Positions 16,865 to 24,950 of a stretch of DNA of 64,000 bases are shown one piece after another. Numbering within the stretch: the stretch's first letter is position 1; the number at the start of each line of letters is the position of its first letter. The position numbers and the translations under genes are program-made. The notes under the pieces are model-generated. The model made no database searches. It had not been told where the DNA came from and saw only the letters and a program-made list of their open reading frames with translations. The stretch comes from an uncultured Clostridia bacterium (GTDB lineage: Bacteria; Bacillota; Clostridia; Peptostreptococcales; Anaerovoracaceae), in NCBI GenBank assembly GCA_938045615.1, contig CALIBC010000178.1, positions 1 through 64,000 of the forward strand, read 5' to 3'.

Positions 16865-18829
16865 TTATTTTTTCATCTCATCGATCTTATATACAAATGT
16901 CACATTGTTGTAGCTGTGAAGGTCACCGAAGCTGTCGTACTGTTCAGCCGCATTTTGAAGCGCTTTGGCGTTGTTTATCGCCTTTGAGACTCCCCTGATA
17001 TTGAGTTTGGCAAGTTGCGCATTCAAGGTCTTTGTCATTTCACCCAAACCCTCGCTCAGTGCCGCGGCGCCTTTTGCAAGTTTCTCGGTTCCTTTGGCAA
17101 ATTCCGCTTCCTTGCTGCTGAAAATAACCATCCCTTTGTGCAAACGCATGGATCCGTTGCTCAGTTTATTGACACCCCTGACAAGGCTCATACTTCCCCC
17201 TTGAAGTGCGCCTATACCCGCATTCAACTTTTTCGAACCGTCCGCGAGCTTGGCCGCAGCCGGAATCATCTGTTTTCCTATTGCATCATTCACACCCGAA
17301 ATGCCTTCGGCAAGACGCCCGCTCCCGTTTGCCACAGCCTCTGCTCCTTTTTCCAAGGTTTGAATCTCCTTGCTTTCTTTTATTCCTTTTTCCAGTTGGC
17401 TCACAGCGCCGGTGTACGCCTTCACTCCACGATGGTATTTGGCTATCGCATCAAGTTGACCCTTGATTCCGCTCAACATCCCAAGCTGGGCCATGAGTTC
17501 GGCTCTTTTCTTTACCGCCGCTTTGTAAGCTTCCGATGCAGTCTGTCCCGCAGCTTCATACTGCTTAATTGCCTCTTCGCATTGTTTTATGCCGGCTTCT
17601 ATGCTTTTCAGCCCCGCAGCTATCTGGGCGGGATAGTTTTCTTCGGTTATGGAAAATCCGGCGCCCGCCGCCGCAAGCTGCTTGTTTACCGACGATATTA
17701 TCCCGTCGACAAGTTGTTGCGTTCCGCTATTGATCTCGTCGTTGTTTGCCGTTATCTTTTTAATGTTCCCCGTGACGGATCCGATGACTTTCGGGATTCC
17801 TCCCGAAACCTGTTTTGCCGCCGATTGCACCTGTTTTGCGGCGCCCGCAAGTGCCTGCGTGCCGCTTCCGGGAGATGAGTTTCCTGGAGCCGCACCGTAC
17901 AGTTTTTTCAATCCTTCCGACATGCCTTCGTTCCCGTCGGCCAAGTTTTTGGATCCTTCCTGCAGTTTCCCTATGCTGCCCGCCAGTGTAGGAATATTTT
18001 TTTTGATTGCGGCATTACCGTCCGAGAGAAGTTTGGTCATCTTGCTTATCTTTTTACTAACTTCGGTAAGTTTGCCTGCGCCTTTTGCAATTGCGGCATT
18101 GCCTTTTGCAAGTTGACACGAACCTTTCAACAGCCGGGATGTTCCCTCCTGCATCTGTGATATCTTTCCCTCAAGGCCATCAAGGCTGCCAACCTTGCTC
18201 ATGTCGATATTCTTGAACGGATCTGCGCTTATGTATGAATAGATTTCGCCCATCTCAAAATCTTTCACTTTCGCAAGTATGTTAACTTCTTCCGGAAATT
18301 TGACCCCGCTACCCGCAAGTCCTATGCTCTCGGTCATTCCCGGAGTCGCAAATCCTGTAACAATTTTCCTGCTGCCGTCATCTATTACCTTTCCCGCATA
18401 CACCTTTACATTCGAGAACTTGTCACTGTCCAACACAAGCGAGGTTACCGCAAGAAAAGGGACATAAACATTGCCGCTCTTTATATTGTTTTTATATTCT
18501 ATGTGTATGATTAAATCACCGCTTTCGCCTATCAGGTCATTCGCCTCTACAGGCATTTTATTCAAAAAATATGACACTTTCATGCTTACCGGCAGTTTCT
18601 CATCCTCATAGCCCCTGTAATGAAGTTTGTTCTTCTGGCTGACTATTCTCTTATACTCTTTGCCGTCCGGTTTCTGCATCACGTACACGGTCTGCTTGTT
18701 TTCTTCTTTATCCGCACTCTTGCCGCTCCCGCCGTGAGAAAAATCCGCACCTCCGAAAAAACTCACCACGGAAACAATCAGCAATATAATGCCAAACTTT
18801 TTTACAAAATCACCTATTCTCAATTTCAT
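16865..18829 (-). CDS. YhgE/Pip-like secreted or membrane-anchored coiled-coil protein
   Basis: This 654-residue protein has an N-terminal hydrophobic segment (about residues 10-28) and then a long extracellular region. From about residue 210 to 640 it contains many x-x-x-Leu-x-x-Gly heptads (for example KLQEGSKNLADGNEGM, KLADGSKKLNAGIGALQGG), typical of YhgE/Pip-type proteins. No C-terminal membrane domain is seen, unlike full YhgE. It lies 67 bases after the MMPL transporter gene on the same strand, and AGAGGTG precedes its ATG. In many Firmicutes such proteins accompany RND/MMPL exporters, so it may form an extracellular extension of the pump; the cargo is unknown. Confidence 0.8.
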   Translation of the reverse strand: MKLRIGDFVKKFGIILLIVSVVSFFGGADFSHGGSGKSADKEENKQTVYVMQKPDGKEYKRIVSQKNKLHYRGYEDEKLPVSMKVSYFLNKMPVEANDLIGESGDLIIHIEYKNNIKSGNVYVPFLAVTSLVLDSDKFSNVKVYAGKVIDDGSRKIVTGFATPGMTESIGLAGSGVKFPEEVNILAKVKDFEMGEIYSYISADPFKNIDMSKVGSLDGLEGKISQMQEGTSRLLKGSCQLAKGNAAIAKGAGKLTEVSKKISKMTKLLSDGNAAIKKNIPTLAGSIGKLQEGSKNLADGNEGMSEGLKKLYGAAPGNSSPGSGTQALAGAAKQVQSAAKQVSGGIPKVIGSVTGNIKKITANNDEINSGTQQLVDGIISSVNKQLAAAGAGFSITEENYPAQIAAGLKSIEAGIKQCEEAIKQYEAAGQTASEAYKAAVKKRAELMAQLGMLSGIKGQLDAIAKYHRGVKAYTGAVSQLEKGIKESKEIQTLEKGAEAVANGSGRLAEGISGVNDAIGKQMIPAAAKLADGSKKLNAGIGALQGGSMSLVRGVNKLSNGSMRLHKGMVIFSSKEAEFAKGTEKLAKGAAALSEGLGEMTKTLNAQLAKLNIRGVSKAINNAKALQNAAEQYDSFGDLHSYNNVTFVYKIDEMKK

Positions 18830-18896
18830 ATCCGCACCTCTTCATACATAAACCGCATCAACCCTGTCATCCCCGAAAGCTTGCATATCCTTGGCT

Positions 18897-21005
18897 TCAT
18901 GTTCTTTCCGCCTCACCGGATTCATACAGATCCCTCATACCTACAGTGGTTTTACAAATCAGTTTATCAAACGCCATCAACATCGACGGCAGTATCAAAA
19001 TCACGGTCGCCATACTTATCAACGCCCCTCTTGCCATCAAAATGCACATGGTGCTTATGACTCCGATGTCGGAATAGATTCCCACTCCGAAAGTTGCCGT
19101 AAAGAATCCCACCGCACTTGTTATTATGGAAGGCATTGACACAGCTGTCGCCGTAACGATGGCATCCCTTTTATTTTTGCCCGCCATCCTCTCCGTCTTG
19201 TACCTGGTCGAAGTCAAAATGGCGTAGTCCACGGTGGAACCCAGTTGTATCGTACTGATGCACACCGGAATTATAAACGCCAGCTCAAGCCCCGTATATC
19301 CTGATATCGCAAGATTGACATATATTGCAAACTCAATCACGACAACAAGTATAATAGGCAAGGTTATTGACTTCAGGACAAAAAATATTATAAGGAACAC
19401 CGCTATAATAGATATGATGTTGACCATTTTGAAATCCTTGCCCGTCAGGTTTATAAGATCCTTCATCGCAGGTCCCTCTCCTATAACCTTTGCCGACTTG
19501 TCATATTTTCCCGCCGTCCGGTCTATTTTCTCTATCTGCGCATTGCACTCGGGGGTGGAAACCTTGTACCCGGAATTGACCATTATTATCTGATGTTTGC
19601 TCCCTATGAACGCCGTCTTCAATTCGTTCGGCAACATTTCTTTCGGTAGCGCGGATCCAAGTAGCACATCGGCGCCCAACACATTTTTCACTCCGTCTAT
19701 CTTGTCTATTTCTTTCGACATGACCTCGCCCTGCTTTCCGGCAAGCCCTGCATCCGCAATTATCATATGCGTTGTTCCTATGTGAAAATTCTTTTCCAGT
19801 TTTTCATTGGCCTCAAGAAAAGGTGCCTGCCGCACAGATAAGCCGTGTCTTCCGTTAAGTATCTTTTCGAAATCGTATACAACATTGTCTTTCTGATACC
19901 CGTATATGGCAGGTATCAGCAGAACGGCGAAAATCAGAAGATATATGCCGTACCTTGCGGTCAAACCGTGTGAAAGTTTATGAGTATCGGGGATCAAGGT
20001 TCTGTGACGCGTCTTTTTCAGCGCTTTGTCAAACATAAGAAGCATGGACGGCAAAACGGTCACGCTTGAAACAACGCCGATAATTACACCCTTTGCCATA
20101 ACTATACCCAGATCCACTCCCATGGTATACGTCATAAAGCATAGAGCAAGAAATCCCGCCACCGTAGTCACGGAGCTTCCCGTGACCGATACCATTGTAT
20201 CATTGACGGCTCTGGCCATGGCTTGTTTGTTGTCTTTGCCTTTATCCAGATTCTCCATATAGCTGTGCCAAAGAAAAATCGAGTAGTCCATGGTCACCCC
20301 TAACTGGAGAACCGCTGCGATAGCCTGGGTGATATATGAGATCTTTCCGAAGAAAATGTTGGATCCCATATTGTACATTACCGCAATTCCAATGCAGATC
20401 AGGAATATAACAGGAGCAAGGTACGAATCCAGCAAAAACATCATCGCAAGAAGTGAAAGCAGCACAGCAATCACGACATACTTTAGTTCCTCCCCCTCGC
20501 AAAGGTGTCTTAAATCATAGATACACGCCGTAAGCCCGGAGGCATAGCAGTTTTTGTCACTTACTTCCCTGATTTCTTTGATAGCTTCCAAAGAGCCTGC
20601 GTCAGATGTGGATCCCTCAAAAAAAACAACTATCATGGACGCATTTTTATTGTCGAAATTCTTTTTGATTATCCCCGGGTACATGCTGCGAGGCACTTGT
20701 GGATCTATTACCTTGTTCAGATCAAATACGGAATCCACATGACGTATTTTCTTGTATTTCTCGGCAACGTCAGCTACCTGTTTTTTTGACATGTTCTCAA
20801 TCACCACTATGGTAAATCCGCCCTTTCCGAACTCATCGAGAAGAAGTTTTTCTCCTTTCATGGTCTCCATATCATTCGGCAGATATGAAAGCATGTCGTA
20901 GTTTATTCCCGTCGATCTATAACCTATCACGGCCGGTATCAACAAGACTGCCGCAACAAGCAGTATGATCTTTCTGTTCTTTACTATCCTTTCTCCAAGT
21001 TTCAT
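18897..21005 (-). CDS. MMPL/RND-family exporter
   Basis: This 702-residue polytopic protein has the two-fold RND pattern: a first membrane helix, an extracellular domain of about 130 residues, five more helices, then the same again. Typical blocks are GVTMDYSIFLWHSY (about residue 238) and LGSTVDYAILTSTRYK (about residue 583), containing the conserved Asp-Tyr pairs used in proton coupling. It probably exports a lipid, peptide or amphiphile, but the substrate cannot be told. It is the first gene of a two-gene operon with the Pip-like protein. A promoter with a 16-base perfect palindrome lies about 60 bases upstream. Confidence 0.88.
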   Translation of the reverse strand: MKLGERIVKNRKIILLVAAVLLIPAVIGYRSTGINYDMLSYLPNDMETMKGEKLLLDEFGKGGFTIVVIENMSKKQVADVAEKYKKIRHVDSVFDLNKVIDPQVPRSMYPGIIKKNFDNKNASMIVVFFEGSTSDAGSLEAIKEIREVSDKNCYASGLTACIYDLRHLCEGEELKYVVIAVLLSLLAMMFLLDSYLAPVIFLICIGIAVMYNMGSNIFFGKISYITQAIAAVLQLGVTMDYSIFLWHSYMENLDKGKDNKQAMARAVNDTMVSVTGSSVTTVAGFLALCFMTYTMGVDLGIVMAKGVIIGVVSSVTVLPSMLLMFDKALKKTRHRTLIPDTHKLSHGLTARYGIYLLIFAVLLIPAIYGYQKDNVVYDFEKILNGRHGLSVRQAPFLEANEKLEKNFHIGTTHMIIADAGLAGKQGEVMSKEIDKIDGVKNVLGADVLLGSALPKEMLPNELKTAFIGSKHQIIMVNSGYKVSTPECNAQIEKIDRTAGKYDKSAKVIGEGPAMKDLINLTGKDFKMVNIISIIAVFLIIFFVLKSITLPIILVVVIEFAIYVNLAISGYTGLELAFIIPVCISTIQLGSTVDYAILTSTRYKTERMAGKNKRDAIVTATAVSMPSIITSAVGFFTATFGVGIYSDIGVISTMCILMARGALISMATVILILPSMLMAFDKLICKTTVGMRDLYESGEAERT

Positions 21006-21058
21006 TTATCCCGAAACGCCTCCCGTTCCCATTAGATGTACCTAATTAACATTTTTTT

Positions 21059-21087
21059 ATGATAACACAAAACCCGCGGGTTTTCAA
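21059..21087 (-). promoter_or_regulatory. Promoter with palindromic operator for the MMPL operon
   Basis: On the minus strand TTGAAA (21087-21082) and TATCAT (21064-21059) are 17 bases apart, a good sigma-A promoter. The spacer holds the perfect palindrome AAAACCCGCGGGTTTT (21069-21084), which also overlaps the -35 box. A repressor or MerR-like activator site is likely; the regulator gene is not in the window. Confidence 0.6.
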
Positions 21088-21188
21088 TCGACCGCGAGCT
21101 TTGCACACTATACAAATTCAGGGTTTTGTCTAAAAAAACGTCATTTCTTCTTGATTGAACAATCAATATTGGAAAATCAATGTTTTGA

Positions 21189-21319
21189 GCAGTCTCCGAT
21201 TCATCGGGCAATCTCCCTCCGCAGAGCCTCCGCTTCATCGGGCAATCTCCCTCCGCAGAGCCTCCGCTTCACCGGAAAATTTTCCTCCTCAAAGTCTCCG
21301 ATTCATCGGGTAATCTCCG
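21189..21319. repeat. Four imperfect tandem repeats of about 34 bp
   Basis: Units at 21189-21220, 21221-21254, 21255-21288 and 21289-21318 share a core like CTCCGMTTCATCGGGCAATCT. Unit length is not a multiple of three and no gene covers them. They lie between whiA and the MMPL promoter. Confidence 0.8.
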
Positions 21320-21374
21320 TTTTGGCACCGACCCGTTTTGAAGCCGCCCCGCTTTCTTCACAGCATACTGCCCG

Positions 21375-22319
21375 TCACGGTAACCTGTCGGAGAATGCCG
21401 TTATCCTTTTCATCCTGTTGTTGACACCCGATTTTTTCAGTTTAGGTGACAGCATTTCCCCCAGCTGCGTCAAATTTGCCTCAGGGTTCTCCAATCTTAA
21501 TTCCGCAAGTTCCCGCAGTTTTTTAGGCAGTGCCGCAAGGGCTCCGTTCTTTGCTATCTTCTGTATCGCAGCTATCTGCTTCTGCGATGCATCCAGTGTT
21601 CTGTCGGTATTTGCATTATCACAGTTTGTTATTCTGACCGTTTCATTCACAATACCTTTTTTGATCTTTATGTTTTCAAATTCCAGTACTTGAGCGTGCG
21701 CACCCATTATCGCAAGCATATCACTTATGTACTGCGAATTTTTCATGTACACCGCAAATTTTTCCTTGCGTTTCATTATCTTTGCCGACATATCCTCAAA
21801 CGTGTCTATGAGGCGTTTGAGATCTTTTGCCAAAATACGGCTGTTGCACACAAGTTCAAGATGATACCCTTTATCCGGATCGCTTACGGTTCCCGCTCCC
21901 ATAAAAAAACCGCGCAGGTAAGCTCTTTTGCGATGTTCATCCTCAATAATCTCATCCGGGATCCCATCACTTATAAGGGTTGCGCCCCGTCGCGCCATAA
22001 GCATCCCCGTCTTCTTCAAGATGGCTTCGCTCTTCATCCAAGGCTCTATGGTAAGCACATATGTGTGTCCTTTTTTCAAGGCTGCGGCTCCACTGATCTT
22101 AAGTTCCGTCTCAACATCAAAGCACTCTTTTATGAGTTTTTTATAATGCCGCGCCGCAGCGGGGCTGTCAGTGGCGACCACTATTTTGAACTTGCCCCGT
22201 CCCGCAAGCCCCACGCTTCCCGCCACGCGCAAAAAGCCTGACAACTCCGCCAAACGGCAACTTTGACTTTCCTCTTCAATCCTGGATAACTCATTTTTTG
22301 TCTCCGTGGAAAATGTCAT
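21375..22319 (-). CDS. whiA: WhiA-type DNA-binding protein
   Basis: This protein of 314 residues has the WhiA layout: a two-part LAGLIDADG-like homing-endonuclease fold without nuclease residues (about residues 10-200, with AYLRGFFMGAGTVSDPDKGYHLE) and a C-terminal helix-turn-helix (ELAELRLENPEANLTQLGEML). In Firmicutes WhiA influences division and chromosome segregation. The ATG at 22319 follows AGGAGAAAG; the frame stays open 37 codons further upstream but without a ribosome site. The common yvcJ-yvcK neighbours are absent here. Confidence 0.95.
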   Translation of the reverse strand: MTFSTETKNELSRIEEESQSCRLAELSGFLRVAGSVGLAGRGKFKIVVATDSPAAARHYKKLIKECFDVETELKISGAAALKKGHTYVLTIEPWMKSEAILKKTGMLMARRGATLISDGIPDEIIEDEHRKRAYLRGFFMGAGTVSDPDKGYHLELVCNSRILAKDLKRLIDTFEDMSAKIMKRKEKFAVYMKNSQYISDMLAIMGAHAQVLEFENIKIKKGIVNETVRITNCDNANTDRTLDASQKQIAAIQKIAKNGALAALPKKLRELAELRLENPEANLTQLGEMLSPKLKKSGVNNRMKRITAFSDRLP

Positions 22320-22478
22320 CGTTCTTTCTCCTCTTTTACATTGCTCCGATTTTGCATTTGACACACCGGGGTTCGGCTGCGCCGCCGGAAATCGCGCGGA
22401 GTGCGGTGTGTGGGTTACGCCGATACACATCGGTATGCGATTTTGCCCGCACCGCCGGCACCATTATGCTCAATACAC

Positions 22479-22512
22479 AAAACCGGCAGCCGCAAGGCTG
22501 CCGGAGTTTTTC
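22479..22512 (-). terminator. Strong hairpin terminator after the BKACE gene
   Basis: CCGGCAGCC (22483-22491) and GGCTGCCGG (22496-22504) form a perfect nine-pair stem with a GCAA loop. T-runs lie on both sides, so it can work in both directions; it ends the BKACE transcript 10-40 bases after its stop. Confidence 0.9.
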
Positions 22513-22521
22513 TGAAAACAA

Positions 22522-23355
22522 TTAAGCTTTAAGCGGCGGCAAGCTAAGTATTTCTCTCGCTTCCGCAGGTGTTGCTATCTCCCTGCCCAAGAGTTTTGCA
22601 AGTTTGACAGCTTTCTCAACCATTTCACCGTTACTCTTTGCAAGAACACCTTTCTCAAGGTAAAGGCTGTCCTCAAATCCAACTCTCACATGGCCGCCCA
22701 TGGCAATCGTTGCGGCAGCTATATTCCAGGCATTCTTACCAAGTCCCGTAGCCGTCCAAGTCGATCCTGCCGGTATTGAATCCACCATGAAAGCAAGATC
22801 TCTGATCGTTGCCGTCATCTGTACTCCCAGCACAAAGTCAAAGTGCAGAGGGTGAACCAAAAGTCCCTTTCTGTCAGCAGTCTTGAGTGCGGTGTCAATC
22901 ATTCCTTTGTCGAATACTTCAAGTTCCGGTTTTATGCCTTTTTCTTTCATGATCTTTGCAAAGTTTATTATTGTGGTGTCTGTATTTACGAAAATTTCGT
23001 CACCGCCAAAGTTACACGTACCGCAGTCCAGTGTAGCCATTTCCGGGGTGGGAACTATATCTGTGGACTCCAACCTTTCCAAATCTGTCATTCCAACAGC
23101 ACCGCCTGTGGACGGCTGAATGATGGCATCCGGGCACTCCTTGCGGATAGCGTCGACACAAACCTGAAAACGCGCCGTACTTTGTGTAGGTGTTCCGTCA
23201 TCTTCTCTGACATGCAGATGAATAAGCGCCGCCCCCGCATCGTATGCCGATTTTGCTTCTCTCACAATTTCTTCTACCGTGTAGGGAACCGCCGGATTCT
23301 GTTCTTTCGTTACCTCCGCCCCGCAAATGCAGGCACTGATAATTAGTTTTTCCAT
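22522..23355 (-). CDS. BKACE-family beta-keto acid cleavage enzyme (3-keto-5-aminohexanoate cleavage-like)
   Basis: This protein of 277 residues belongs to the BKACE (DUF849) family: an N-terminal strand (KLIISACICGAEVTKEQNPAVPYT), the zinc-binding AALIHLHVREDDG (His pair about residues 42-44) and a TIM-barrel pattern ending with VGFEDSLYLEKG. Members condense a beta-keto acid with acetyl-CoA; the founding one (Kce) acts in lysine fermentation. No other lysine fermentation genes (kdd, kal, kam) are nearby, so the substrate is uncertain. The ATG at 23355 follows AAGGAG by eight bases. It is a single gene with a strong terminator. Confidence 0.88.
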   Translation of the reverse strand: MEKLIISACICGAEVTKEQNPAVPYTVEEIVREAKSAYDAGAALIHLHVREDDGTPTQSTARFQVCVDAIRKECPDAIIQPSTGGAVGMTDLERLESTDIVPTPEMATLDCGTCNFGGDEIFVNTDTTIINFAKIMKEKGIKPELEVFDKGMIDTALKTADRKGLLVHPLHFDFVLGVQMTATIRDLAFMVDSIPAGSTWTATGLGKNAWNIAAATIAMGGHVRVGFEDSLYLEKGVLAKSNGEMVEKAVKLAKLLGREIATPAEAREILSLPPLKA

Positions 23356-23699
23356 AAATGACACTCCTTATACATTACTATATACTTTATTTTGATTTAA
23401 ACTATTGCGCTGTCTTTGCCGCAACCGAAAACGATCGTCTCAAAGCGTAAAGACAACGTTTCAGTGATTATACCATTGCCGGTGCAGATTATCAATGGCC
23501 AATCTTGACATTTCACCCATTCTCTGTCCCTTCCGTCCGGTGCATCGGAGTTGAAGATTTTTCAAAGAGGTATCTCCGCTCTTCCTTCTTCCTTCCCCAT
23601 ATATATCAAAACAATAGCAGTCTCACCGGAACAACATTTATCAACATTCTCAAAGATATTTGCCTCACACTATTGACACAAGGTATTACTCCGTAAAGC
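23356..23699. other. Intergenic region upstream of the BKACE gene
   Basis: This is 344 bases with no credible gene. It should contain the BKACE promoter, but I see no clear -35/-10 pair. A stretch near 23655-23685 loosely resembles the right end of the neighbouring IS remnant. Confidence 0.4.
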
Positions 23700-24117
23700 T
23701 CTATCGTGCTGGTTGCTCGGTCAATTTTGTCTGTCTAAAGTATCACATCTCAAAGGCATCCCTGATGCGTCGGAACAAGTGATTTGATGGAACCGGAGAC
23801 TCTCTTAGATATAAGTTCTATCAATACACGATGATTGACGAGGCTTCAAGAGAACGATTCATTTATCCTTATCTTGAACAAAGCAGCTACAGCACAATTG
23901 ATTTTGTAAAACGTGCAATAGCCCACTTTGGGTATAAGCCTAAAATCATCCAAACCGATAATGACGCCAGGTATCGCCTATTGAGAGACGTTCACAACTC
24001 GAGACATAGCTTCTTTATCGAATACGCTATCACTCACTTTGGTAAAACCAATTCAATGAAATCATGTTGACTTTTTCTTTTTGATAATTTTGGTCTCACA
24101 TCATTGACTAATGCATA
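23700..24117 (+). pseudogene. Decayed IS transposase, copy 2
   Basis: This is a second remnant of the element at 1-335. It begins with a helix-turn-helix piece (LYRAGCSVNFVCLKYHIS), jumps by deletion to KFYQYTMIDEASRERFIYPY and the second catalytic Asp region PKIIQTDND, then joins out of frame to the C-terminal end. The last about 145 bases match 191-335. The catalytic core is incomplete, so it cannot transpose by itself. It lies directly beside the distal end of the CRISPR array. Confidence 0.8.
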
Positions 24118-24355
24118 GATGCAACATTAAAAAATTTACATTTCACTCTAATTCTATTATGACCTTTTGATTGGGATTTTAACAGCTTTGCAAATCACGT
24201 ATTTACATTTCACTCTGATTCTATTATGACGCGACTGCATGGAGCCGAAAATATCGGACAAAGACGATTTACATTTCACTCTGATTCTATTATGACTGGC
24301 AAGGTTGCGCTATGAGAAGTTTTGTTGTGCGAATTTACATTTCACTCTGATTCTA

Positions 24356-24634
24356 TTATGACTTTTCGAGTTCGGCTTTGTTCGCCTTATCCTTTGCTTC
24401 GGCTTCTTCCTTGTACCTCTGCACTTCGCCCTTTAATCCATCAACGTCAACGTCTTTGAATTTCTCAAGCGTTTTGTTCGCGGCTTTCAACTGCTCATCA
24501 ACGCTTGCTTTGGATGCTTTCAGCTTCTCGATGTCGTTCCCATTTTCTGCAAGGATGGAGTCGATGACGCCTTTCAATTTGTCATCCGTTACGCCTGCGT
24601 CTTTTAAGAGGTTTTCAATGGTTTCTCTTTTCAT
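24356..24634 (-). CDS. Truncated phage scaffold (GP20-like) gene inside the CRISPR array
   Basis: The 92-codon frame starts with KRETIENLLKDAGVTDDK and NDIEKLKASKAS, then a long coiled coil. This matches the N-terminal part of phage minor structural/scaffolding protein GP20, which directs capsid assembly. AAAGGAAAGG lies at good distance from the ATG. The frame runs into the neighbouring CRISPR repeat, whose first bases supply the stop. It is a fragment; full scaffold proteins of this group are usually roughly twice as long. A product could be made if the array transcript is translated, but no role is expected. Confidence 0.7.
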   Translation of the reverse strand: MKRETIENLLKDAGVTDDKLKGVIDSILAENGNDIEKLKASKASVDEQLKAANKTLEKFKDVDVDGLKGEVQRYKEEAEAKDKANKAELEKS

Positions 24635-24950
24635 AACAAATACCTTTCCTTTCTTCGGTACGCTTTTTACGAGGTCGCTTCTCTTCCGTGTGCATTATTA
24701 CGCCATGCACGTGGCGAATTTATATCAAAGACAGTCGCTTGACCATCGCCGATAACCGTATCGGTTGGCTTATTCCTTTTTGATCTCTTCGAAGCTCTCG
24801 TCGAATGATTGTGTGTATTTTCCAAAGCTTTTTTCGTTCTCTTCTTCACTTTTTGTATAATCCACAGCCCATTCGTCGGGTATGTTTGCTCTCTCTTTAT
24901 TTTCTTTCATATTTCCACCCAAACCTTTCTGCAAGCCGTTCTACTATCTC
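24363..24950 (-). mobile_element. 588-bp phage head-gene fragment lodged between two CRISPR repeats
   Basis: The interval between the perfect repeats 24333-24362 and 24951-24980 is 588 bases instead of about 36. On the minus strand it holds, in order, the last 17 codons of a gene (EIVERLAERFGWKYERK, stop), a 46-codon ORF and the first about 90 codons of a scaffold-like gene. All three run the same way, as in a tailed-phage head operon. Both end genes are cut off exactly at the repeats. It could be an oversized acquired fragment or the product of recombination. Confidence 0.8.
24770..24910 (-). CDS. 46-residue phage ORF inside the CRISPR array
   Basis: The ATG at 24910 follows GGGTGG and overlaps the end of the cut upstream phage gene. 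The product starts MKENKERANIPDEWAVDY and is acidic with no recognisable domain. It lies directly before the scaffold gene fragment, where tailed phages often have a small ORF. A second overlapping frame (ending near 24667 with DINSPRAWRNNAHGREATS) may be the real reading frame of part of this stretch. Unknown function. Confidence 0.5.
   Translation of the reverse strand: MKENKERANIPDEWAVDYTKSEEENEKSFGKYTQSFDESFEEIKKE

Noticed and set aside
23505..23696. A 63-codon plus-strand frame before the IS remnant
   Set aside because: No ribosome site and no similarity; amino-acid pattern is not gene-like.
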